A DNA stretch of 64,000 bases from Methanosarcina sp. KYL-1 (GTDB taxonomy: Archaea > Halobacteriota > Methanosarcinia > Methanosarcinales > Methanosarcinaceae): the NCBI RefSeq assembly GCF_024372725.1, contig NZ_VOUA01000017.1, positions 20,141-84,140 on the forward strand, in the 5' to 3' direction. Each line of letters opens with the position of its first letter. Position 1 is the stretch's first letter. Below, piece after piece: positions 43,932-53,077 of this stretch. A program made the translations under genes and the position numbers. Below the pieces are notes generated by a model. It did no database searches and was not told the DNA's origin. It worked only from the letters and a program-made list of their open reading frames with translations.

Positions 43932-44488
43932 AAAATACGCCAGTTAACATTATTCTAAAAATGATAGTACTTTCAGCTCTTGCGGCTATACTTCTGGCAG
44001 CGACCTTTGTCCCCACTGATGCGCAGTTAAAAATATTGCAGCAGCAGCAGGAGGAGGAGGCTTTAAAAGCGGTTTTGCCCTCCGCGGATAGTTTCGAGAG
44101 GGTATACGGAGACCAGGTAGATGCTGACGGCAATCCTGTGGTTCTTTACTTCCGCGGGCTGGATGCTTCCGGAAATATTGTGGGATATGCCTTCAAGACC
44201 ACTCAACCCGGTGCACAGGGCCTTGTACAGATCCTTGGTGGAGTAAGCTCGGATTACAAAACCGTTACGGGAATGGAAGTTATGTCCCATTCTGAAACCC
44301 CAGGGCTTGGTTCAAAAATTACGGAACCTGCGTTTAAGTCCCAGTTCGTTGACCTGCCGGTCGCGGACCTGAGTCTTAGTAGCGCTGGTGGGAAAGTTGA
44401 TGCCATTTCCGGTGCAACCATTTCCTCTACAACGGTGGTGAACTCCCTGCACATGGGAATTGATGATGTAAGAGCTGTGGAAGGGTGA
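43928..44488 (+). CDS. rnfG: Rnf complex subunit RnfG
   Basis: 186 residues; the ATG overlaps the rnfD stop (ATGA). One N-terminal helix anchors an outer FMN-binding domain. The SGAT motif at residues 161-164 (VDAISGATISST) is the covalent FMN site on threonine, and GLGSKI is the usual preceding loop. ApbE, encoded divergently upstream, should attach the flavin. Confidence 0.96.
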   Translation: MKNTPVNIILKMIVLSALAAILLAATFVPTDAQLKILQQQQEEEALKAVLPSADSFERVYGDQVDADGNPVVLYFRGLDASGNIVGYAFKTTQPGAQGLVQILGGVSSDYKTVTGMEVMSHSETPGLGSKITEPAFKSQFVDLPVADLSLSSAGGKVDAISGATISSTTVVNSLHMGIDDVRAVEG

Positions 44489-44493
44489 TTCAT

Positions 44494-45129
44494 ATGGGTG
44501 ATAATAGGAGTGTAGCAAGCGAATTTATGCGAGGAATTACCAAGGACAACCCAACATTCGGCCTTGTGCTGGGGTTGTGTCCTACCCTTGCCGTCACCAC
44601 TTCCATTGAAAATGGGATTGGTATGGCTGCAGGGACCTTGTTCGTGCTGGTCGGTTCAAATCTGCTGGTATCAATACTTCGAAAAGAAATTCCTGACACC
44701 GTGAGAATTCCGATCGAACTTATTGTCATAGCTACTTTCGTGTCGATAGTGGATATGGTAATGGAAGCTTTTACGCCTGACATATACGCGGCTTTGGGTG
44801 TATACATCCCTCTGATTGTGGTGAACTGCATTGTGATCGGACGTGCCGAAGCCTATGCCCTGAAAAATGGAGTATTTTACTCGATAATTGATGCATTTGG
44901 TGTGGGCACAGGGTTCCTGCTTATGCTTATGCTTATAGGAGGAATCAGGGAAGTCCTGGGGACAGGCGGGATAAAGCTCTTCGGAGTCCAGTTATTTGAT
45001 ATGGTCTCCATGCTGGGGTACAACCCGATAGGCATTATGACTCTGTCGCCAGGAGCTTTCCTGACCATTGCGGTCCTGATGGCTATTGTCAATTACCGCA
45101 GGATTTTAAAGGCTATGAAAGGTGGTTAA
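44494..45129 (+). CDS. rnfE: Rnf complex subunit RnfE
   Basis: About 211 residues from ATG 44494, which has AGGGTGAT upstream; a GTG at 44485 is possible. Six membrane helices; FMRGITKDNPTFGLVLGLCP at the start and GGIREVLGTGGI in the second half are family marks. Together with RnfA it forms the inverted pair around the membrane iron-sulfur centre. Confidence 0.96.
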   Translation: MGDNRSVASEFMRGITKDNPTFGLVLGLCPTLAVTTSIENGIGMAAGTLFVLVGSNLLVSILRKEIPDTVRIPIELIVIATFVSIVDMVMEAFTPDIYAALGVYIPLIVVNCIVIGRAEAYALKNGVFYSIIDAFGVGTGFLLMLMLIGGIREVLGTGGIKLFGVQLFDMVSMLGYNPIGIMTLSPGAFLTIAVLMAIVNYRRILKAMKGG

Positions 45130-45130
45130 A

Positions 45131-45721
45131 ATGGCAGACGCATCTCTATTTGCGGTATTTATGGACGGTGTATTCCTGAAGAACTTCCTGATTGTCCAGT
45201 TCCTTGGGCTCTGTTCTTTCGTGGGCGTCACAAAGGACGTAAAAAGCGCATCCGGGATGTCAGGGGCAGTTATCTTCGTTATAACGCTGTCCTCTGTTGT
45301 GTCCTATTTCCTGTACACATACATTCTGTTGCCCTTGAGGCTGGAGTACCTGAATACCATAGCCTTCATCATAGTGATTGCAGCTCTTGTGCAGCTGGTG
45401 GAGTTTATTGTCAGGAAGCATATGCCTCCACTTTACAGGTCACTTGGTATCTATCTGCCTCTGATCTCCACAAACTGTGCCGTGCTCGGGGCCGTACTGC
45501 TTAACGTGATGAATGAATACACCTTCATCCAGAGCGTGACCTTCGGGATTGCTGCAGGAGTCGGATACACTGTTGCAATGCTCATCATGTCTTCCATACG
45601 AGAGTGGAGCAACGTGGTCTATGTTCCCCGAGCAGTTGGAAGGGGCGTCACTTACGCCTTCTTCATAGCATTTGTCATGTCTATGTCCTTTGCTAACTAC
45701 TTCAAGGTGATTCCTCTATGA
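45131..45721 (+). CDS. rnfA: Rnf complex subunit RnfA
   Basis: About 196 residues from ATG 45131 (AAGGTGG site); a GTG at 45122 would overlap rnfE. Six helices with NFLIVQFLGLCSFVGVTK and STNCAVLGAVLLNV, the latter with the cysteine that binds the intramembrane cluster. It overlaps rnfB by 4 bp. Confidence 0.96.
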   Translation: MADASLFAVFMDGVFLKNFLIVQFLGLCSFVGVTKDVKSASGMSGAVIFVITLSSVVSYFLYTYILLPLRLEYLNTIAFIIVIAALVQLVEFIVRKHMPPLYRSLGIYLPLISTNCAVLGAVLLNVMNEYTFIQSVTFGIAAGVGYTVAMLIMSSIREWSNVVYVPRAVGRGVTYAFFIAFVMSMSFANYFKVIPL

Positions 45722-46524
45722 GCGCAGACCTGATGACCGTAGTCATAAACACTGTTTCGGTGCTTGTAGGGCTCTGTATTGCGGTAGGCGCAATGCTGGT
45801 AATCGCCTCCAAAGTCTTTAAAGTGGAAAGCAACCCTCTGGTCGATGATGTAGCTTCCCTCCTTCCGGGAGCCAATTGCGGAGGGTGTGGGTTTGCCGGA
45901 TGTGCTGCCTGTGCCGAAGCGATTGTCCTGAAAGGTGCACCTATAAACAGCTGCCCTGTCGGAGGGTATGATGTAGCAAAACAGATCGGTGCAGTCATGG
46001 GACAGGAAGTTACGGAATCCGAAAAGGAGTTCCCATTCGTCCGCTGCCAGGGTGGACAGGCTCACTGTGTAACCCTCTTTGACTATGAGGGGGTTGAAGG
46101 CTGTAAGGCTGCCCTGATGCTCTGCGACTCCAGAAAAGGCTGTACCTACGGCTGTATGGGGCTTGGGACCTGTGTCCGCGCCTGCAAGTTCGACGCTCTC
46201 TCTATGGGAGAAGACGGCTTCCCGCATGTGAACAAGAACCTCTGTACAAGCTGTGGGAACTGTATTGCAGCCTGCCCGAACGGCGTGCTCACCTTTGCAA
46301 GGGACTCGGAGAAAGTTCATGTGCTCTGCCGCTCCCATGACAAGGGTAAGGATGTTAAGGCAGTCTGTGAAGTCGGCTGTATCGGTTGTAAGAAATGTGA
46401 GAAAGAATGCCCTGTAGAAGCAATCAAGGTCACGGACTTCCTGGCGGAAATCGACAGGGAAAAGTGTACCGGATGCGGCGCCTGCGCTGCAATCTGTCCG
46501 CAGAAGGCAATCGAGGTCCGGTAA
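45718..46524 (+). CDS. rnfB: Rnf complex subunit RnfB (polyferredoxin)
   Basis: 268 residues. One N-terminal helix, then a cysteine cluster CGGCGFAGCAACAEA, then several ferredoxin motifs: CTYGCMGLGTCVRACKF, CTSCGNCIAACPN, CEVGCIGCKKCEKECPV and CTGCGACAAICPQ. About six [4Fe-4S] clusters can be accommodated, as reported for methanogen RnfB. It is the likely entry point for electrons from ferredoxin. Confidence 0.96.
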   Translation: MSADLMTVVINTVSVLVGLCIAVGAMLVIASKVFKVESNPLVDDVASLLPGANCGGCGFAGCAACAEAIVLKGAPINSCPVGGYDVAKQIGAVMGQEVTESEKEFPFVRCQGGQAHCVTLFDYEGVEGCKAALMLCDSRKGCTYGCMGLGTCVRACKFDALSMGEDGFPHVNKNLCTSCGNCIAACPNGVLTFARDSEKVHVLCRSHDKGKDVKAVCEVGCIGCKKCEKECPVEAIKVTDFLAEIDREKCTGCGACAAICPQKAIEVR

Positions 46525-46583
46525 ACCCCGGACTCATTTTTTCTTGCAAACCTTTAACCTTGAAACAATAAGAGGTGAAAATG

Positions 46584-46919
46584 ATGCCGTACAAAACTTC
46601 ATTAGGCTTACCCGAAAACATCGTGGCAGCTCTCAGCTATACAGTTGGCTGGGTCTCGGGATTTATCTTCCTGCTCCTCGAGCGCAAGAACAAATTCGTA
46701 CGTTTCCATGCCATGCAGTCGGTATTGATCTTCCTGCCGGTTGTCCTTATCATCTTCCTGATGGGCTGGATCCCGTACGTTGGCTGGTTCTTTGCAGATG
46801 GTGCCGGGATGGGAGCGATGCTGCTCCTGGTAATCCCTATGTACATGGCCTACAGGGGCTCCAAGTTCAAAATCCCCATCATTGGCAAGATTGCTTACGA
46901 GTTTGCATACGGTGAGTAA
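46584..46919 (+). CDS. Small membrane protein at the end of the rnf operon (DUF4870-like)
   Basis: About 111 residues from ATG 46584, spaced six bases from GAGGTG; ATG 46581 and GTG 46575 are alternatives. Three hydrophobic helices with FIFLLLERKNKFVRFHAMQS between the first two, the DUF4870-type pattern. It lies 59 bp behind rnfB with no terminator between and one directly after it, so it is probably cotranscribed. A homologue closes the rnf cluster in M. acetivorans; its function is unknown. Confidence 0.85.
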   Translation: MPYKTSLGLPENIVAALSYTVGWVSGFIFLLLERKNKFVRFHAMQSVLIFLPVVLIIFLMGWIPYVGWFFADGAGMGAMLLLVIPMYMAYRGSKFKIPIIGKIAYEFAYGE

Positions 46920-46946
46920 AGATAAACAGATTTAACCTGAGAAATC

Positions 46947-46970
46947 GAATTGTCCTGCAAAGGGCAATTC
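46947..46970 (+). terminator. Terminator of the mmcA-rnf operon
   Basis: GAATTGTCC and GGGCAATTC form a 9-bp stem (one G-T pair) with loop TGCAAA, then CTCTTCTTCTGTTCTCTTTTT. It lies 28 bp past the last stop codon. Confidence 0.7.
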
Positions 46971-47203
46971 CTCTTCTTCTGTTCTCTTTTTGGATTGTTT
47001 CTTCTATCTTCAAATTTTGACATTAGCTTCTTTCTGCTTATCGTGGATTTTTAACTTTTTTTGATTTTAAGTAGTAGTGGAATCTGCAGGTCAAAAAAAG
47101 AAAGTACGGATAATCACATTTTTAATTTTATTCTATATAGGGCATCCAGAAAAGCGAGCAGAGGCCTTCCGTTATTCTTGGAAAAAATCCCTTCTCGGCG
47201 AAA

Positions 47204-47341
47204 TCATTTTTCTGTAACTGACTCGTACAGTTTTCTCCTTTCCAGGGGCATTGATTCGAGATATTTTTTTGCTTCTTCAGGTGAGACTGCCCCGCGGGTC
47301 CCGTCGGGCTCCTGTATGACCACGCCGCTTTCTTCGAGCAT
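47204..47341 (-). CDS. Small hypothetical protein, possibly a truncated gene
   Basis: 45 residues from ATG 47341 (MLEESGVVIQEPDG...SPEEAKKYLESMPLERRKLY). The codon pattern is like that of neighbouring genes. The frame stays open upstream through the two-hairpin element without another ATG, and SELICIRMLEESG before the ATG looks like protein, so an older longer gene may have lost its 5' end. No family recognised. Confidence 0.35.
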   Translation of the reverse strand: MLEESGVVIQEPDGTRGAVSPEEAKKYLESMPLERRKLYESVTEK

Positions 47342-47412
47342 CCTGATGCAGATCAGTTCTGAATATGTTTTTTCTGAATTTGGAAACGTCAGGATAAAAA
47401 AAGTAAAAGTAA

Positions 47413-47472
47413 GTCCGCTTGAGCGAGCGAAGCGAGGGAAACGGACCCCGTGCTGCCGAAGCGGAATTCGGC
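47413..47472 (+). repeat. 60-nt two-hairpin element, copy 2
   Basis: Hairpin 1 closes with GTCCG (47413-47417) and CGGAC (47442-47446); hairpin 2 is GCCGAA/TTCGGC (47455-47460, 47467-47472) with loop GCGGAA. Spacing in stems, loops and linker equals copy 1 at 25064-25123, while the stem bases have changed in pairs. It lies between the rnf operon and a convergent lipoprotein gene. Confidence 0.65.
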
Positions 47473-47524
47473 TGGCTCAACTCTGCTGAGAAAAAAGTGA
47501 ATACATGGTTAATGCAGGGGTTTC

Positions 47525-48340
47525 TTACGCAATCACTACGCCGTATTTTGCGAATACCTGTGCAAAAGCCTGTCTCATTTCTTCAGCTACCTTTTTTGTT
47601 TCTTCCTCGTCTTTGAGGGTTGCAGCGGTTTCGAGCTCGTGGATTTTCAGTTCCACTGCATCCAGGCTGGCTTCGTAGTTTTCGTCCGCACTTTCGGGAG
47701 TTTCGGCATTACTTACGCCTTCCCACTGTGCTTCGAGTTCGGGAATCAGGGCCACCACAGCAGCGGTGTCGTTTTTATTTGCGTCCTCAATTGCAATTTC
47801 CATTAGCGTGTGGAAGCTGGTCAGGCGGTCGCCCATCAGGTTGATTCCGTTTCTCTGGTGGAGCTCGAAGAAGATGTCTCGCATTGGTTCCAGAGCTTCG
47901 TGGGCTGCTCCGATATCATTTTCCAGCAGGTATTCCTGTGAACTTACTGCAATTGCAAGGGCTTCATCCAGGGTTTCCGGCCATTTTTCATCGGCTGCAT
48001 AGACTGCAGGCGGGTTTTCGACGTATACCGCTTTTACCTCTTCAAGGTCTGATACCAGGCCTTCAAGGGCTGTTGCGGAAGCATTGTAATCTTTTTTGCT
48101 GGTCGAGACCAGGGCTTTTACATAATTGGCGTTTGCACTCTGCATCAGGGCTTTGAATTCGGCATCTTCTGCGTCTCCTGCCTCCCCTTCTTCAACTGTT
48201 CCCTGGGTTTCCGGCCCCTCCTCGTCTACTCCTTCTTCTGCGGAGGTATCTTCTCCGTTTCCGGAATCCGATACACATCCTGCTCCGAAAATTATCAGTG
48301 CCAGTGTCAGCAGGACTGAAATTGCTGTTCTCTTTTTCAT
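47525..48340 (-). CDS. Helical lipoprotein of unknown function
   Basis: 271 residues. A lipoprotein signal (LLTLALIIFGAGC) precedes an acidic linker of about 35 residues (SGNGEDTSAEEGVDEEGPE). The rest is predicted helical, in two similar halves: ANYVKALVSTSKKDYNASA and later MEIAIEDANKNDTAAVVALIPELEAQW, each with a Glu/Ala-rich helix pair. HQRNGINLMGDRLTSFHTLM holds histidines but no heme motif. I do not recognise the family; imelysin-like or cytochrome c'-like bundles are possible but unsupported. Convergent with the rnf region. Confidence 0.8.
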   Translation of the reverse strand: MKKRTAISVLLTLALIIFGAGCVSDSGNGEDTSAEEGVDEEGPETQGTVEEGEAGDAEDAEFKALMQSANANYVKALVSTSKKDYNASATALEGLVSDLEEVKAVYVENPPAVYAADEKWPETLDEALAIAVSSQEYLLENDIGAAHEALEPMRDIFFELHQRNGINLMGDRLTSFHTLMEIAIEDANKNDTAAVVALIPELEAQWEGVSNAETPESADENYEASLDAVELKIHELETAATLKDEEETKKVAEEMRQAFAQVFAKYGVVIA

Positions 48341-48594
48341 ATCTATCCCTCATTTTCAGCCTGGAGTTACAGGCTTTAATCTCAGATCTCTTTTTTTCAG
48401 GTTTTAAGCTTCTATTTCTTTTATTTTCAGGCTTTGACTTATTTTTTTGCCCGGCTTCCTATTTATCTGCACGTATGCAGAAATGGCCTCTCCTGATGAC
48501 ATTCATCTGCTCTGGATTTTGTTTTTTCGAAATGAAGTCTGCCTGCCATAAATATCGCAAACATTCGAAAGTTTAAATATCATATCCTCTAATT

Positions 48595-49611
48595 ATGGAG
48601 CAAGCACTAATGGAGGACTCTAAGATTAAAGAAGAGATCTGGATCGAAAAATACAGGCCTGTAAGGCTGGACCAGGTGGCGGGGCAGGAAGAGGCCATAG
48701 AGCGCCTGAAGTCTTATGTGGCGACGAAAAACCTCCCGCACCTCCTTTTTTCCGGGCCTCCGGGCGTTGGGAAAACCGCTTCTGCGGTTTCCATTGCCAG
48801 GGAAATTTTCGGGGAAGAGCTCTGGCGGGAAAACTTTACGGAACTTAATGCCTCGGACGAAAGAGGGATTGATGTAGTCCGGAACAAGATCAAGAACTTT
48901 GCAAAAACCGCTCCGATAGGTGGAGCCGGGTTCAAGATTATTTTCCTGGATGAAGCCGACGCCCTTACCTCAGATGCCCAGTCCGCACTCCGCCGGACCA
49001 TGGAGCGCTTTAGCAGCAACTGCCGCTTCATCCTTTCCTGCAATTACTCCTCCAAGATCATCGAGCCAATCCAGTCCCGCTGTGCTGTCTATCGGTTCAG
49101 GCGGCTTTCCGACGGAGCCATTCGGAAGCGCCTTGAGTACATTGTTGCAGACCAGGGGCTGTCCATCACCGAAGACGGGTATGAAGCCCTTGTCTATGTA
49201 GCCCAGGGGGACATGCGAAAAGCCGTAAATTCCCTCCAGGCGGCAGCCTTCATTGACCGGGAAAAGCCGATTTCCAGGGAGACCATATACCGGACCACCG
49301 CAACCGCAAATCCGGAGGAGATCAAAGAAATGATCGAGACCGCCCTTCTCGGGAACTTCAGGGCTGCCAAAAAGGAACTGGACAGGCTGCTCTATGAAGA
49401 GGGGCTCTCAGGCGAGGACATTGTGGGGCAGATCTACAGGGTAATTTCCGACCTGAACAATCTTGAAATTCTGGACCTCGGGCTTTCGGAAAAGCGCATG
49501 GTTGAACTCGTGGACGTTATCGGGGAGATTGATTTCCGGCTCACTGAAGGAGCCAGTGAGAAAATCCAGCTGGAAGCCCTGCTTGCGCACTTTGCGCTTT
49601 CCGGGGAATGA
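48595..49611 (+). CDS. rfcS: Replication factor C small subunit
   Basis: 338 residues without intein. Walker A FSGPPGVGKTASA, Walker B IIFLDEADAL, the SRC motif PIQSRCAVYRF and sensor 2 GDMRKAVNSLQ are present. Clamp loader that opens PCNA on primed DNA; methanosarcinas often have several small subunits. Transcribed alone. Confidence 0.96.
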   Translation: MEQALMEDSKIKEEIWIEKYRPVRLDQVAGQEEAIERLKSYVATKNLPHLLFSGPPGVGKTASAVSIAREIFGEELWRENFTELNASDERGIDVVRNKIKNFAKTAPIGGAGFKIIFLDEADALTSDAQSALRRTMERFSSNCRFILSCNYSSKIIEPIQSRCAVYRFRRLSDGAIRKRLEYIVADQGLSITEDGYEALVYVAQGDMRKAVNSLQAAAFIDREKPISRETIYRTTATANPEEIKEMIETALLGNFRAAKKELDRLLYEEGLSGEDIVGQIYRVISDLNNLEILDLGLSEKRMVELVDVIGEIDFRLTEGASEKIQLEALLAHFALSGE

Positions 49612-49621
49612 ATCAGGTTAA

Positions 49622-49706
49622 ATGGATGATTCAGTAAAATGGATGATTCAGTAAAATGGATGATTCAGTAAAATGGATGATTCAGTAAAATGGATGATTC
49701 CGGTTA
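49622..49706 (+). repeat. 17-bp tandem repeat between rfcS and the export gene
   Basis: ATGGATGATTCAGTAAA recurs at 49622, 49639, 49656 and 49673, with a degenerate fifth copy at 49690. Each unit has an ATG and a stop word, so it encodes nothing. It lies in the leader of the next gene. Confidence 0.9.
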
Positions 49707-49748
49707 AATGGATGAATTCGGGCAAATAGATGAACCAGGTAATAAGAT

Positions 49749-50261
49749 ATGTCTGTTGAAGCAGCGTTAGTAGAAATGTTACAGGCTGTTCCTGACTGGG
49801 GTGCAACCATGGTTATCGGGGCTCTCCCGATTTCCGAACTGAGAGGGGCAATCCCTGTCGCTATGGGAGTCTACGGGATGACTCCTTTTGAGGCTTACTT
49901 CTTTTCGGTGCTCGGAAACCTTCTCCCGGTTGTCCCTCTCCTGCTTTTCCTGGAGCCGGTTTCGGACTACCTGAGGCGATTCAGGATCTTTGATATCTTT
50001 TTTACCTGGCTCTTTGCAAGGACTCGCCGCAACCACACTGAAAGGTTCGAAAAATACGGGACCCTTGCCCTGACCCTCTTCGTTGCCGTGCCCCTGCCTG
50101 TTACCGGGGCCTGGACAGGCTGCGCAGCAGCTTTCGTCTTCGGGATCAGGTTCAGGCATGCTTTGCCGGCAATAGCTGCCGGAGTGATGATTGCAGGGGT
50201 CATTGTGACCTTGCTTACAATGATGGGCATCGGGCTGGCTGACCTGATTTTCGGAGTCTGA
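49749..50261 (+). CDS. Small multidrug-export-type membrane protein (COG2426)
   Basis: 170 residues, four to five helices. ALPISELRGAIPVAMGVYG and the later AVPLPVTGAWTGCAAAF are the paired conserved segments of this family. The name is historic; the substrate is not known. Two similar halves suggest an inverted pair of re-entrant helices. Confidence 0.85.
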   Translation: MSVEAALVEMLQAVPDWGATMVIGALPISELRGAIPVAMGVYGMTPFEAYFFSVLGNLLPVVPLLLFLEPVSDYLRRFRIFDIFFTWLFARTRRNHTERFEKYGTLALTLFVAVPLPVTGAWTGCAAAFVFGIRFRHALPAIAAGVMIAGVIVTLLTMMGIGLADLIFGV

Positions 50262-50493
50262 TTTATGGCCTGATTTTCAGGGCCTGGTTCTAGCCTGATT
50301 TTCGAAGTCTGGTCATTGCCGGATTCTTCGAAATCTTCATATATCTTAAAAATATCAAATATATCATAGACAGGACAAATATAAATTTATAATTATACTT
50401 ACGCCAGTCCATGCTTTTACAGTTTCTTACGATAATTTACGATAATAATACTCCGTCCTCTGGCAATTTTTTGACTTTTTGAGGTGATTTTTA

Positions 50494-50757
50494 ATGGCAA
50501 AAGCAGATAAGAAAAACAAACAAATTGTACAGTCTGATAAGTGTATTGGGTGCGGGATCTGTTATTCCGTCTGCCCGGTAAACGCAAAGTTGATGAAAAG
50601 CGACGATTTTGATCCCGATACCGCTGATCTTGCCATCAGGATCGTGGACGGGATGGCCATTATCAACGACGAGTTCTGCATCCGCTGCGGAGCCTGCTCA
50701 AAGATCTGCCCGGTGGAATCCCTGACCCTTGTGGAACTGGAATCCGCAACCGCATAA
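50494..50757 (+). CDS. Ferredoxin, two [4Fe-4S]
   Basis: 87 residues. CIGCGICYSVCPVNAKL and CIRCGACSKICPVESLT bind two clusters, separated by about 35 residues instead of the usual 26-28; the insert (DDFDPDTADLAIRIVDG) is acidic. A GAGGTG site precedes ATG. Monocistronic; it probably serves as an electron carrier in methanogenesis or biosynthesis. Confidence 0.92.
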   Translation: MAKADKKNKQIVQSDKCIGCGICYSVCPVNAKLMKSDDFDPDTADLAIRIVDGMAIINDEFCIRCGACSKICPVESLTLVELESATA

Positions 50758-50918
50758 GCGGCAGGTAGATCTGGAAAAATCCGGAAAAATAGGGAAATGC
50801 TGTTTTTCAGCATTCCGTTTTCTTATTTTATCCCTGATTTTGATTGTTCCAGGTCGTTTTTCATAAAGCCTTAACAGAAACCCCATGAACCTTCAGTTCA
50901 GGGGCAGTTGATCCTGTC

Positions 50919-51128
50919 TTACAGCATCTCTTTTGCTAGTTTTATGTCTTCGGCCTTTACGGTTTTTCTGCCTGCATGTTCTGCAAGTTTTATAGCTTCT
51001 CTGGATATTTCAAGTCCATATTCTTCCAGGATTTCCGTAAGGGCCATTCCTGCACTTTCACTGACTCTCTGGGCACCTGCGGTTCTTATTAAACGCTCGA
51101 TTGGCGCGAATGGTATAACTTTTGCCAT
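50919..51128 (-). CDS. Archaeal histone
   Basis: 69 residues from ATG 51128, chosen for its GGAGG site and the canonical start MAKVIPFAPIERLIR. The histone fold is complete, with GAQRVSESAGMAL and REAIKLAEHAGRKTVKAEDIKLA. It packs DNA as dimers and longer assemblies. The upstream TATA-like word at 51197-51206 gives a leader of about 45 nt. Confidence 0.96.
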   Translation of the reverse strand: MAKVIPFAPIERLIRTAGAQRVSESAGMALTEILEEYGLEISREAIKLAEHAGRKTVKAEDIKLAKEML

Positions 51129-51557
51129 ATTATCCTCCAATCTTCTTCGGTTGTTAATATAAATCCCTTCCTTACTTTGATTTTGGAATTACATCCTATA
51201 TATACTTTATCTAATATCGGGGGATTATACATATCTTATTCAGCTTTTAATGCTTTCTTTCTCCTTTATTTACTTTCTCAAGCTTTTTTATCTCTTTTTT
51301 GACTGCATGCTATTTTTTTAAGGTTTTTTCCTGCCTTTAAACTTCTGATTTACAGTTTTTTAAAGGCGCATGATAGTCACCCTGAGGGCGTTAAGTATAG
51401 AAAAACCCGGTTCAATAGGCTCTATTTTTTCGCATCCTTTTTTTTCAACCTGATTTTTTCGCCTTTCCTTTTTTCAAATTCTGCGAGCTCTCTTTTTGAA
51501 ATCTTAATATCTTTTTTTTCGAAATCTTGATATTACATTATCCGAATCTACACAAAC
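51129..51557. other. Divergent intergenic region, histone and methyltransferase
   Basis: 429 bp, T-rich on the plus strand; no gene. AGTATATATAGG read on the minus strand (51197-51208) is the likely TATA box of the histone gene. The right half carries the methyltransferase promoter, not clearly marked. Confidence 0.5.
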
Positions 51558-52508
51558 ATGCTTTTACAGGAACTCCTTGGCATTGATGAAAATATCTATC
51601 TGGTTGAAGAGAGCTACCTTGCCCAGCGGGCAATTAAGTCAACCCTCCAGTACCTTTCCGGGGTCCGGAATTTCCTGGGCGGCCAGAGTGTGCGGCTCCT
51701 GAGGGTCCGGGAAGGGGAGTCCACACTGGGGCTGCTGCTTTTCAATCCCGGAGATGAGGATGTTCCTGTGGATTTCTGGTCGGTTTTTACAGGGGCTCTT
51801 GCGGCAGCGCCGCTTAAAGCCGAGTTCGAGTCCTCTGCGGATCTAATCCTTGCCCTCAATTCCCCTGAGAAGGAAATTGAAGTTTCCGCCGAACTCTGGA
51901 GGGACGCTGTCAACGAATACTATTCCCTTATGCTTGTGAGCCGGAACCTCTGTTCCGTATGCAATGTCAGGCCCGAGTCCTATGGAAGTGTTTTCTCCGA
52001 GAACCGGGTGCAGAAGGTCTCCGGGATTTTCGAAAAGCTCCGGGAAAATGGTTATTCTCCCGGGGGAAAGGTACTTGAAGTCTGCTGCGGGAACGGGATG
52101 TCCACGCTTGCCCTTTATCGGCTCGGGCTGGACCCTCTGGCTGTGGAAGTAAACAAGTGCACGGTCTGCCAGGGGCTTGAACAGGGGGTCCTGAACCCCA
52201 GAAAGGCTCTCGTAATGGATGCCAGGGCTCTTTCCCGGTACTTTGAGCCCGGGAGTTTTGATGTTGTGCTGGGTTTCATGCTGGGGCTGGTCTATGAGTT
52301 TAACAGTGAGCTATGGACAGGCATCATGCGGGAAGCTGCGGCCGTTTCACGGAATGGGGGCCTTCTGCTCTTTACCGTAAGCAGCAAGCCGGAGATTGAA
52401 ATCCTTGCCGAAGCCCTCCGGAATGCGGGAGTCGAAGGGGAAATTGTGGACAATACGGATGCTGAAGGGGTTTATGACCAGTGGTTTTTTGTGGGCCGGA
52501 AAAATTGA
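51558..52508 (+). CDS. SAM-dependent methyltransferase
   Basis: 316 residues. The C-terminal half (about 165-316) is a class I methyltransferase fold: VLEVCCGNGMSTLALY is motif I, PLAVEVNKC motif II, ARALSRYFEPGSFDVVLGF motif IV. The N-terminal half (1-150) is not recognised and includes CSVCNVRPESYG. The substrate is unknown. CC in motif I replaces the usual G-G or D-G and is uncommon. Confidence 0.85.
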   Translation: MLLQELLGIDENIYLVEESYLAQRAIKSTLQYLSGVRNFLGGQSVRLLRVREGESTLGLLLFNPGDEDVPVDFWSVFTGALAAAPLKAEFESSADLILALNSPEKEIEVSAELWRDAVNEYYSLMLVSRNLCSVCNVRPESYGSVFSENRVQKVSGIFEKLRENGYSPGGKVLEVCCGNGMSTLALYRLGLDPLAVEVNKCTVCQGLEQGVLNPRKALVMDARALSRYFEPGSFDVVLGFMLGLVYEFNSELWTGIMREAAAVSRNGGLLLFTVSSKPEIEILAEALRNAGVEGEIVDNTDAEGVYDQWFFVGRKN

Positions 52509-53077
52509 TCTGTTTAACAGCTATGTTTCCCTCTCCCCAACCTCCACTCTTTTTTATGCTCTTTCCTTAGGTCCTTATGACTCCTCCCAATAAATCCTCC
52601 ATATGACACCTCCTCATAAATTGTGTGTCAGTTTTTTCCCAATTTCGCCAACATGCAAAGGCATTAATGAATTCAAAATCGGGCAGTCTCTTCTCTGAAA
52701 TTTGTAAATATTTTTAATGTTAACGCTGGCGAAAAGTATATACTTGTTAACAATACTATTAGTACAGTATTTCCTTCACTGCAAATATTTCTCGAGTTTC
52801 GCAGGCGGTGCCCGCAAAACCGATCTTCCTGAAAAATAGTTGCAATTTCTTCGGGGTCCTGCAAATCCAGGCTGGAAAACTCTTCAGGAGAATTGCCGTA
52901 AACTGTAATTTTATCTTTCGGGAACTCATTAACTTCAAAAAACTCAATAAACCTAATTGAACTTTCAATAAACCTTACTAAACCCCCAAAGGTTCCGGAA
53001 GCCTCTAAATATTCCGGAAAAATCCCATTTATTATGATTATGATATTATTCTGATTCAATTTTAAAGAGGTTCATCC
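52509..53077. other. Intergenic region before pycB
   Basis: 569 bp. It holds a GTTAAC inverted repeat (separate entry) and AT-rich promoter sequence near 53010-53060. A minus-strand frame of 128 codons (52673-53059) has no recognisable features, and I do not support it as a gene. Confidence 0.5.
52717..52753. promoter_or_regulatory. GTTAAC inverted repeat, possible biotin-repressor operator
   Basis: AATGTTAAC (52717-52724 region) and GTTAACAAT (52746-52753 region) face each other with 21 nt between the GTTAAC cores. Biotin operators bound by BirA have GTTAAC-like arms, though usually with a shorter spacer. It lies about 330 bp before pycB, and the birA gene of this cluster encodes a DNA-binding domain. 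Confidence 0.35.

Noticed and set aside
52673..53059. 128-codon minus-strand frame before pycB
   Set aside because: It covers the expected pyc promoter, starts with an Ile run from AT-rich DNA and has no recognisable domain or good ribosome site.
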